This document shows positions 25,563-32,328 of a DNA stretch of 44,988 bases, piece after piece; position 1 is the stretch's first letter; each line of letters starts with the position of its first letter. The notes beneath the pieces were generated by a model. The model ran no database searches. It saw only the letters and a list, made by a program, of their open reading frames with translations, and had not been told where the DNA came from. The stretch comes from Chloracidobacterium sp. CP2_5A (GTDB taxonomy: Bacteria; Acidobacteriota; Blastocatellia; Chloracidobacteriales; Chloracidobacteriaceae): assembly GCA_002254845.1 (NCBI GenBank), contig NKPT01000027.1:1-44988 (forward strand), in the 5' to 3' direction. The position numbers and the translations under genes were made by a program.

Positions 25563-26127
25563 CGCCAAAAACATTGGCGAGCCAGCGCAGCCCATCCGGC
25601 GTTCCGCTGGACTCTGGATGAAACAAAACGCCCTCGCACGGATGCGTCCGATGCCGGAAAGCCAGCAGCGCTCCTGCCGGCGTCGTCGCCGTCGCTTCCA
25701 AACCGTCGGGCAAGTCTCCAGGGTCGAGACGCGGCAGGCGAGGCGTCCAAGCGCGAAACCGATAGCTGAGGTTGCCGAACGAGAGGCAGCCGTCGTGGCA
25801 AACTTCAACCACGCCGGGACTCAGCGGGCGCTCCGCTGGCAGCGTCGCGCCCAGCGCCAGCGCCAGCGCCAGCGCGCCATTGCCGATGCCAATTAGGGCG
25901 GTTTGGCCAAGGCGCGCCGCGACGAGCGCGTCCATCGCGGCTTGCTCCGCTGCCGGCGCTCGCCCCGCGACAAAAATGATATGCGTCAGGCTCTCCGCGT
26001 CGAATTCCGCCCCGTCGGATGACGCCGCAGGGCGGACTTTCGGCCTCCACCCCAGAGACGCGATCGCATGGGCGACGTTGAACGCGACCGAGCTTTCATC
26101 GTCGAAGATGGCAATTGCGGCAGTCAT
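25552..26127 (-). CDS. Glutamine amidotransferase-like protein lacking the catalytic Cys
   Basis: A 191-residue protein that follows the class I amidotransferase subunit (TrpG/PabA) fold from end to end. FDDESSVAFNVAHAIASLG corresponds to the family's IDNYDSFTYNL opening, and GVLFHPESSGTPDGLRWLANVF to its closing FHPES region with His170 and Glu172. At the nucleophile elbow, where TrpG has GICLGHQ, this protein has GIGNGAL (about 80-86), so the Cys is missing and glutaminase activity is not expected. The same stretch is encoded by a 6-bp repeat giving alternating Ala-Leu. It begins 10 bases after the kinase stop, hence one operon. A regulatory or binding role is inferred. Confidence 0.72.
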   Translation of the reverse strand: MTAAIAIFDDESSVAFNVAHAIASLGWRPKVRPAASSDGAEFDAESLTHIIFVAGRAPAAEQAAMDALVAARLGQTALIGIGNGALALALALGATLPAERPLSPGVVEVCHDGCLSFGNLSYRFRAWTPRLPRLDPGDLPDGLEATATTPAGALLAFRHRTHPCEGVLFHPESSGTPDGLRWLANVFGVRT

Positions 26128-26137
26128 ACTTGGTTGG

Positions 26138-28057
26138 CTATTGCCCCGGACCAATGCCGGCGTCGGAAGCGGTGGCTGGCGGCAACGCCGCGCCTTTACA
26201 CTGACGAACAACCGACTTGAGGTTTTCGTCCTGGCTCCGCGCCAGCACTTGGTCAAAGACGTGGTTGGCGGTTTCCGCTTGCCCGTCGAGCCGGAGCATG
26301 AAGCCGCGGAAAGCGAGCGATGATAGATCGTTCGCGTCGTGGATGACGGCGCGCCGGAAATCCTCTTCCGCTGCGCCATATGCGCGCTGTTCCCAGTGAG
26401 CGCGCCCGCGGTAGTTGTAGGCGAAGTTCTTGCAAGCCTCGTCATCGCAAATCCGCGCCGCCTCGGCAAGGTGATTGAGCGCGTCGCTGAACTTTCGCTG
26501 ATGATAAAGCGCGATGCCCAAGTTCAGATGGGCTTTCCCGAATTCGGGAGCGGCGTCGAGCGCGGCTTGAAAATAACGCTCGGCGGCTAGATAATTCTTC
26601 TGCGCGAGCGCCTTGACGCCATTGTCAAACGCCTCCTTGGCTAGATTCGAGGTTGTCGCTGACGATGGGTTATCTGATGGAAGCCGCTTGGGTTGGTCGC
26701 TTGGCAAGTCATGGCTTGGCGGCTTCGGGTCGGCGCGGCGCGCTGCTTGTCCGCCGTCCCGCGGCCAGAGGACATACGCGCCAATTGCTCCGGCGCCAAT
26801 GACAAGAATTGCGACCAAAGCCGCCACGGCCAGGATGACGCCAGCCCGGCCGCCGGATCGAGCCGGCGCCGTCGCCCTGGGCGGCGAAGGGGGAAAATAG
26901 GTTGGCCCTGGCGGCTGTCCAAGCTGCGGCGGCATGGACGCGCCGCCGCTCGCAGGCGGCGGCGCGACGGTTGGGAGCGGGGTCGCGCCCCCTGTGGAGA
27001 CCGACATCGGCGCCGGCGTGGCTGCCTCCGGCGCGACGCCCGACGCCGTGCGATAGGCGTCCTCGCCCGCAAATGATGAAGTCCCCGGCGTCATGGGCGA
27101 CGTGCGCCCGGCCGCCGCCTGCGCTTGCGTCAGCGCCGGCGTGGCGCTCATCCCCTGCGTGGACGCCTGCCCGGCTTCCAGCTCGTTGATAAAATCGCGG
27201 ACTGTCGGCGTGCGCTGGTCGCGGCGACGGTTCAGCGCCCGCATCAGCGCGGCCTCCACGCCCGGCGGCGCTGTTACGTTCGGGTTCGTCCTCCGGAGGG
27301 GCAGTGGATCCTCGGTGAGCCGCTTGACCATGACCGCCTGCATGTTGTCGCCCGCAAAGGGAAACTGCCCCGTCAACATTTGGTAAATGATGATGGCCAA
27401 GCTATAGACGTCCGAGCGCGCATCCAGTCGCTCGCCGGCCAGCTGTTCTGGCGACATGTAAATCGGCGTGCCCACCACCAGCCCGGCTTGCGTCAGGTCT
27501 TGCCCCCGCTGGGGCGCGTCGCCGGCGATTTTGGCAATCCCAAAATCGAGAACCTTGACCCAGTCCCCGTCGTCGCGCCGGGCCAGCATGATGTTATCGG
27601 GCTTGAGATCGCGGTGAACGATGTTCATGCGATGGGCGGCGTCAAGCGCCGCGCAGGCTTGACGCGCAATGGTCAGCGTTCGCGCCAGCGGCAGCGCGCC
27701 TTCGCGGCGGAGCACGGACGACAATGTTTCGCCCTCGACGAACTCCATGGCCAGGTAGTGCAGTCCCTCGTCGTCGCCAAAGTCATAGATCGTGACCGCG
27801 TGAGGGTGACTGAAGGCGCTCGACATCTGCGCCTCGCGACTGAAGCGGGCGAGCGCGTCGGGGTCCGAGGCAAAGGACGCGCTCAAAATCTTGATGGCGC
27901 AGACGCGATTGACCTTGAGCTGCGCCGCCTTGTAAACCGCGCCCATGCCGCCCTCGCCCAGCTTGCTCAAGATGCGAAAGCGCCCGGCGATGGTCCGCCC
28001 AATCAACGGATCGCCCGCCGGCGGCGCAGGCGGAATCATGGCAATGGTTTCACTCAT
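26138..28057 (-). CDS. Membrane Ser/Thr protein kinase with C-terminal TPRs (PknB-like)
   Basis: A 639-residue kinase. The N-terminal catalytic domain (about 27-290) is complete: Gly loop GEGGMG at 34-39, Lys56 (AIK), HRDLKPDN at 148-155, DFG at 171-173, and GTPIYMSPEQ in the activation segment. A Pro/Ser/Thr-rich linker leads to one membrane helix at about 408-432 (AGVILAVAALVAILVIGAGAIG). The exported C-terminal part holds three or more TPR-like repeats (NYLAAERYFQAALDAAPEFGKAHLNLG in pieces). This is a common acidobacterial sensor kinase layout, with the repeats likely binding a periplasmic partner. It sits between a small membrane protein and the inactive amidotransferase-like protein. 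Confidence 0.93.
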   Translation of the reverse strand: MSETIAMIPPAPPAGDPLIGRTIAGRFRILSKLGEGGMGAVYKAAQLKVNRVCAIKILSASFASDPDALARFSREAQMSSAFSHPHAVTIYDFGDDEGLHYLAMEFVEGETLSSVLRREGALPLARTLTIARQACAALDAAHRMNIVHRDLKPDNIMLARRDDGDWVKVLDFGIAKIAGDAPQRGQDLTQAGLVVGTPIYMSPEQLAGERLDARSDVYSLAIIIYQMLTGQFPFAGDNMQAVMVKRLTEDPLPLRRTNPNVTAPPGVEAALMRALNRRRDQRTPTVRDFINELEAGQASTQGMSATPALTQAQAAAGRTSPMTPGTSSFAGEDAYRTASGVAPEAATPAPMSVSTGGATPLPTVAPPPASGGASMPPQLGQPPGPTYFPPSPPRATAPARSGGRAGVILAVAALVAILVIGAGAIGAYVLWPRDGGQAARRADPKPPSHDLPSDQPKRLPSDNPSSATTSNLAKEAFDNGVKALAQKNYLAAERYFQAALDAAPEFGKAHLNLGIALYHQRKFSDALNHLAEAARICDDEACKNFAYNYRGRAHWEQRAYGAAEEDFRRAVIHDANDLSSLAFRGFMLRLDGQAETANHVFDQVLARSQDENLKSVVRQCKGAALPPATASDAGIGPGQ

Positions 28058-28082
28058 AGAAAAGCGCTCTCTTGATTAAAGC

Positions 28083-28535
28083 CTAGCGTGACGACTCACG
28101 CCTCACTCGCTGGCGCTCGCCGTTGGAAAGCTCCGGCTTGGAAAGCTCCGCCGCAGCGTCTGCCTCGCGCGCCAGAAACGCCTGAAAGCGCTCCCCTTCG
28201 GCGTCGCGGTCGTGGAAGTCGCGCAGCGATTGACGAACTACGGCGCGAATGTCATAAATCATCGTCGCCACCACCGCCAACGCCAAAAGCGCGCAGATCA
28301 TAAGGTAGACCGCCAGTTGGGCTGGCGCGAATGACGAGCGGAACTCGCCAACCCCAAAGCCCGCCATCCCTGTGACGACCAACAACAGCCCGGCGCTCAA
28401 CAGCCGGCGACCCAGCCGCGCCCGCGCCGCATCGGACGCTTTGCCCGCCAGCCGCGCCGTGACATATCGCTGAATCTCAAGCCATGACAACGGCAGCAGG
28501 ATAATCCCGACCAAAATGAGCGGAAAGAAACCCAT
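28083..28535 (-). CDS. Small integral membrane protein, first gene of the kinase operon
   Basis: A 150-residue protein. Three hydrophobic segments are visible (FFPLILVGIILLPLSW, LLSAGLLLVVTGMAGFGVG, LAVYLMICALLALAVVATMI), followed by a charged cytoplasmic tail. The tail carries a 15-bp tandem duplication, giving ELSKP-ELSNG. GGGAGG lies 8 bases before the ATG at 28535, so that start is preferred over an upstream ATG at 28553. The kinase starts 25 bases after its stop. No family recognised; a partner or substrate of the kinase is a reasonable guess from position only. Confidence 0.7.
   Translation of the reverse strand: MGFFPLILVGIILLPLSWLEIQRYVTARLAGKASDAARARLGRRLLSAGLLLVVTGMAGFGVGEFRSSFAPAQLAVYLMICALLALAVVATMIYDIRAVVRQSLRDFHDRDAEGERFQAFLAREADAAAELSKPELSNGERQRVRRESSR
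28123..28152. repeat. 15-bp tandem duplication in a coding region
   Basis: TTGGAAAGCTCCGGC (28123-28137) is followed by TTGGAAAGCTCCGCC (28138-28152). It lies in frame in the tail of the small membrane protein and adds five residues. Confidence 0.85.
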
Positions 28536-28574
28536 GTCGCGCGCCTCCCACAAGCGAGCCTAACGTTGCTCGAC

Positions 28575-28601
28575 GCTATACAAAGCCTTTCAAGGTGGCA
28601 A
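28575..28601 (-). promoter_or_regulatory. Weak promoter candidate for the kinase operon
   Basis: Minus-strand TTGCCA (28601-28596) and TATAGC (28580-28575) are separated by 15 bases, shorter than ideal. It lies 40 bases upstream of the first gene of the operon. Confidence 0.22.
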
Positions 28602-28606
28602 GCCGG

Positions 28607-28636
28607 TTGGCCGCCGCCGCCAAGCCGTCGCATAAT
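28607..28636 (+). promoter_or_regulatory. Promoter candidate for the thioredoxin-like lipoprotein gene
   Basis: TTGGCC (28607-28612), an 18-base spacer and CATAAT (28631-28636) precede the gene; the -10 element differs from consensus at one base. GGGAG lies just before the ATG at 28669. Confidence 0.35.
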
Positions 28637-28668
28637 CCCGCTCAACTTCAGCTCATCTGGGAGATGCC

Positions 28669-29247
28669 ATGACTGTCTCGCGTACTGCCCTCAAAAGCCT
28701 TTTGGCGCTTGGAATCGCGGTTGGCGCGGCTTGTCAGCCCGCGCCGACCGCGCCCGCCCCGCCTTCCTCCAAGCCGCCGTCCAGCGCCTCGCCTTCCGTT
28801 CCGACGCCAACGCCGGCTCGCGCCAGCAATCCAGCCCCAACTTTCGCGGTTGAAACCTTCAATGCCGGCAAGTTTGATTTGAGCAATCAGCGCGGCAAGG
28901 TGGTCGTCGTCAATTTCTGGGCTACGTGGTGTCCGCCGTGCATCGCTGAAATGCCTGGCTTTGACGCGACGTATCGTCGCCTCAAGGCCGATGGCCTGGA
29001 AATCGTCGGGCTATCGCTCGATCAGGATGGCCCCGGCGTCGTCAAGGACTTTCTCGCCAAGCGCCCTATCAGCTACCCCATCGCCATGGGCGACAACGCC
29101 ACCGCGACGCGCTTTAAGATCGGCAACGGCATTCCGTATACCGTTTTCATTGACCGGCAGGGCAACATCCGCGACGCCGTGACCGGCAGCCTGAGCGAAG
29201 CCGCTTTCGAGCAAAAAGTTAAGGCATTGCTGGCGGAGCCGGCCTAG
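28669..29247 (+). CDS. TlpA/ResA-type thioredoxin-fold lipoprotein
   Basis: A 192-residue protein. The signal sequence ends in a lipobox (VGAAC, Cys22), followed by a long Pro/Ser/Ala linker to about residue 57. The thioredoxin domain holds VVVVNFWATWCPPC with the redox pair Cys88 and Cys91, then EMPGFDATYRRL and the cis-Pro region GIPYTVFIDRQGNI. TlpA/ResA proteins reduce disulfides outside the cytoplasm, often for cytochrome c maturation or oxidase assembly; no cytochrome genes are adjacent, so the client is unknown. It is divergent from the kinase operon. Confidence 0.92.
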   Translation: MTVSRTALKSLLALGIAVGAACQPAPTAPAPPSSKPPSSASPSVPTPTPARASNPAPTFAVETFNAGKFDLSNQRGKVVVVNFWATWCPPCIAEMPGFDATYRRLKADGLEIVGLSLDQDGPGVVKDFLAKRPISYPIAMGDNATATRFKIGNGIPYTVFIDRQGNIRDAVTGSLSEAAFEQKVKALLAEPA

Positions 29248-30075
29248 CGCCCTGTTGGGCGGGATTTTGCGCTTTGGGCGAGCTTTCCGCGCCGCGGCGC
29301 TGAGAGGCGGTCGCGGAGCGTCAGGCGCGACCGCCCGCGAAGCGGACGGTTCCTTCCGAGGCAGCGGGAAGCGCGCTCGCGGCTGACCATATAGCTTTTG
29401 CAGAGCAATGCGGCGAAGCCCCCGGCGCGCGACGCTTCGCCACGGCGAAGGCGCGCGAGAGCCCGAAGCGCATTGATCGGTCGCCACCGCGATGGCTGAC
29501 CGCTGGGCGCTGAGCTTCGCATCGCCGCCGCGCCGGCTTCCGCCACGCTGCGCTTGATGAGGGGCGGAGCAAGTTCGGAAAACGGAAAAAGCTCGCCAAG
29601 CCCTGGCCCTTGTTACCAGCGCTTAGGCAAGCCTTTCGCTGGGGCAAGCCTTTCGCTGGGGCAAGCCTTTCGCTGGGGCAAGCCTTTCGCTGGCGAATCA
29701 GGGCTTTTCCAATCGAGCGATTCGGCTGCCGCCGGTTCGGTGTCCGAGTTCGCGCTTCTGCCGGCGCCGCGCTCGTCGCTGCTGGCGCGTCGGCCCTGCC
29801 AAGGCTTTGATGGCATTTCCTCGGCGCTGCCGAATGGCTGCTCTAACGACCCTGCCTGGCAGGCGAAGCTTGAGCCGCGCGGCAGAACCTGACGCTGCTG
29901 AACGCCTTCAGGCGTCGAAGGCGATTGACAACGCCGGGCAGGCGCGAGAGGTCTCGATTCGCGATGCCTCCAGCCCGCGGAATCTCTACAGCGCTCGCAG
30001 GGATAAGGGGCTCGACCAGCGATCAACAACGGATCAGCCACGCGTTCGGCGTCTTACCCGCGGGCGGCGACTTTC
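29248..30075. other. 828-base gene desert with a 17-bp tandem array
   Basis: No open frame in this interval looks like protein; the longest translations are Arg/Ala/Ser-rich shadows without conserved motifs. A 5-bp hairpin CGCCC-TGTT-GGGCG followed by GGATTTT sits right after the thioredoxin gene stop (29248) and may be a weak terminator. The only distinct structure is the four-copy tandem repeat at 29627-29694. No RNase P, SRP or tmRNA signature was recognised. Confidence 0.6.
29627..29694. repeat. Four-copy 17-bp tandem repeat
   Basis: The unit GCAAGCCTTTCGCTGGG is repeated head to tail at 29627, 29644, 29661 and 29678; the fourth copy differs only in its last base. It lies in the gene desert between two convergent transcription units. 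Confidence 0.97.
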
Positions 30076-31839
30076 TCACGGTCGCTGAAACCGCCAGCCG
30101 CCGCCGCGCATTGTCCAGCCAGGCGGGGCGGTTGCCTTCAGGCGAGCCATGATTTTGGGGACGTACATTTCGTTGTAGCGCAGCCGCGACAGCGCGTTGG
30201 GGCGCGTCGGATCGCCGTTCCAGCAGTGCTCGGCCCGGTCGCCGTAAAGCGTTTCGCCTTCGTACGGCGGATCGGCGGTCGCTTTGAGGAAGTCCTCGAC
30301 GAGATACACCGCGTTGTTGAGGTAGTAGTTGTCCATATCGCCGCAGTAGATGTGGATTTTTCCGCGGAGCTTCGGTCCGAGCGTCTTCCAGTTGCGGCGC
30401 AGAATGTCGCCCAAATCGTAATGCTCGCGCCAGTAGGCGGCTACCGACTTATCAATCGCGCCGGTTCGCTTGTCCCAAATCGGTTTCGGGTAGCCGTCGG
30501 GGCCGACCGGCGAATAAACCGCCTGCCAAATGTCCCACTGTCCGCCGGAGCGCGAGTTCGAGCCAAGCGCCAGCTCTCGTTGATTCATCTGCTGGATGGT
30601 CGATTGCAGGTGACCAAGGTAATCCCGCTTGCCCGGGCGCGGAACTTTTTTCCACGGCCCATCAAAGTAATAAGCGTTGGCGTCGTCGTAGATATTGACC
30701 GTCGTGTACGCGCGAAAGTCTATCGGATCGGGACAGGCCGCGAAGCAGCCGTTGAAATCTTCGGGGTAGAAAATCTGCGCCGCCAGCGCCTCCCAGCCGC
30801 CCGTCGAGCCGCCGTACGTAAATCGCGCCCAGCCCTGCCCGATGCAGCGAAAGCGTTTTTCGATTTCGGGGATCAGCTCGCGCATGATGGCGTCGCCGTA
30901 AGGCCCGACGTTCGCCGAGTTGACCGCGTAGGAATCATCGTAATACGGGTTGGCGTGCTGAATCTCGACAATGACCAGGCGAGGGAAGTCCGGGCTCGTC
31001 CAGGCTTTGTAAAAATCGTAGGCCGCCTGCTGCTGAATGCGGTTGTAGCCAGTCAGCTTGAAGCGCTTGCTGTAGTCGGGCTTGAGGTCAGGGTCGGGGG
31101 GCGTTTCGCGAAAGCCGTCAAAGGCGTAGGGAAAGTGCCCGTGAAACACGCAGAGCGGATAGCGCAGATCAGGGTTTTCATCAAAGCCCTCCGGCAGCAA
31201 GACGCAAGCGCCAAGCTCCATCGGGCGGCCCCAGAAGGCTGACAGCAACTGGCTGCGGATTGTAAAGCGCTTGATGTATTTCGTGTCCTTGGGCGGCGGA
31301 ATGGGCGGGATCGCCTGGTCAAGCGAAAACGCGAGCGCGTCGCCCCGGCGCGGATCGAGCGCGACTTCCCGCGGCTGGCTGTAGGCGTTGCCAGGCGCGC
31401 GATTCCACTGCTGGCCCTCGCCCCGATCCATCGGCAGCTTGACCACATGGCCGTCGCTGCGGCGGAAGGTCTCATAGCGATGAAATAAAACCTGCGCGCG
31501 ATAGTTGCCGGGCGGCACATCGGACAGACGCGCGAGCGGATAGCCGTCGGCTTGCAGGTCGAAGGTCACGACCTGTCCGGGCTGAACGTCGTTGACATCC
31601 ATCCCGAAAACTTGCTGCGTGTCGAGGTCCTCGCTGATTTGAAAGCGCGGCTCGGCGCTGGGGTCTTTTGAGAGAAGAAACAGCAGCCGCCCGTCGCAGG
31701 GCGCGCTGAAGCGCGCTTTGGGAAACACAACCTGAATCCTCACGCGCGGCGGCGGTTGTCGCGAGACGCCGAGAACGGCAACGCCGCCCCACAGCGACAG
31801 GGCGCAAGCGATGGCGAGCAAGCTTTGGCGCAGTAACAT
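30076..31839 (-). CDS. Exported alpha/beta-hydrolase (putative esterase)
   Basis: A 587-residue protein if it begins at the ATG at 31839, where a signal peptide starts (MLLRQSLLAIACALSLWGG). The N-terminal half carries a beta-rich region. The C-terminal half is an esterase of the enterochelin-esterase/Esterase_phd type: MELGACVLLPEGFDENPDLRYPLCVFHGH in pieces, then the nucleophile elbow YGGSTGGWEA and the late CGDMDNYYLNNA and RAEHCWNG with the acid and His. It is probably periplasmic or secreted; the substrate is unknown. The open frame continues upstream without a stop into a TfoX-like gene, which I treat as separate because a signal peptide would not work internally. Confidence 0.75.
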   Translation of the reverse strand: MLLRQSLLAIACALSLWGGVAVLGVSRQPPPRVRIQVVFPKARFSAPCDGRLLFLLSKDPSAEPRFQISEDLDTQQVFGMDVNDVQPGQVVTFDLQADGYPLARLSDVPPGNYRAQVLFHRYETFRRSDGHVVKLPMDRGEGQQWNRAPGNAYSQPREVALDPRRGDALAFSLDQAIPPIPPPKDTKYIKRFTIRSQLLSAFWGRPMELGACVLLPEGFDENPDLRYPLCVFHGHFPYAFDGFRETPPDPDLKPDYSKRFKLTGYNRIQQQAAYDFYKAWTSPDFPRLVIVEIQHANPYYDDSYAVNSANVGPYGDAIMRELIPEIEKRFRCIGQGWARFTYGGSTGGWEALAAQIFYPEDFNGCFAACPDPIDFRAYTTVNIYDDANAYYFDGPWKKVPRPGKRDYLGHLQSTIQQMNQRELALGSNSRSGGQWDIWQAVYSPVGPDGYPKPIWDKRTGAIDKSVAAYWREHYDLGDILRRNWKTLGPKLRGKIHIYCGDMDNYYLNNAVYLVEDFLKATADPPYEGETLYGDRAEHCWNGDPTRPNALSRLRYNEMYVPKIMARLKATAPPGWTMRGGGWRFQRP

Positions 31840-31902
31840 CGGAAGGCGATTCTCCGCAATCTGGTTTCGAGAGGTCTGGCTATCGCCCCGCGCGCGGGCG
31901 GC

Positions 31903-32228
31903 GGGCTTGGGGGGCGGCAGGGCATTCGCCGTCAGACGCGCCAGTTCCGACGCGAGTCGGCGGTCGTCGAGTTGAGCGTCGAGGATAACGTAGGGCTTCG
32001 CGCCTGGATACGGGCTGCCCAGCGTTGCCCCGGCGAGCCGCTCCGCCGTGGCCGGCGAGGGCTTCAGAAAGAACTGATTGTCGCAGACGAGGCCGATGAC
32101 TTTGCCGTCGCAGTAAATGGCGACTTCGCCAAGCATCTTTGTGGCCGCGATGTTTCCGGCGGCGCTGATTTGCTCAACAACGTAAGCGACTCGACAACGT
32201 AAGCGACAAAGCTCGCGTCGGATGCCAT
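31903..32228 (-). pseudogene. TfoX N-terminal-domain gene broken by a 17-bp duplication
   Basis: An ATG at 32228 with AGGGAGG 8 bases upstream opens MASDASFVAYVVE, then runs out of frame. The rest of a TfoX_N domain (MLGEVAIYCDGKVIGLVCDN, FFLKPSP, SPYPGAKPYVILDAQLDD, LPPPKP) is read in another frame from 32136. Between them two 17-base copies stand side by side (32174-32190 and 32191-32207). Deleting one copy restores VVEQISAAGNIAATKMLGEV and a complete TfoX_N protein. TfoX/Sxy domains in competence regulation are the best known; single-domain homologues are mostly uncharacterised. The frame runs on into the esterase without a stop codon. A sequencing error is possible but unlikely for an exact-length copy. 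Confidence 0.8.
32174..32207. repeat. 17-bp tandem duplication disrupting the TfoX-like gene
   Basis: Plus-strand TCAACAACGTAAGCGAC (32174-32190) and TCGACAACGTAAGCGAC (32191-32207) differ at one base. The length is not a multiple of three, so it shifts the reading frame. Confidence 0.95.
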
Positions 32229-32328
32229 CCGGCTGCCTCCCTGCCGCGCATTGCGCAAAGAAAAGTGAGCGCGACTGACGCCGCCCCCAGCGTGGGAAGC
32301 GCCGTCGCCCCGGGGGCGGTCGCCTTCG

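Noticed and set aside
29613-30041. 142-residue minus-strand frame in the gene desert
   Set aside because: It is driven by the 17-bp tandem array and Arg/Ser/Pro-rich sequence; no ribosome site or conserved motif.
29248-30075. Possible RNase P RNA, SRP RNA or tmRNA in the gene desert
   Set aside because: None of the conserved core motifs of these RNAs could be found on either strand.
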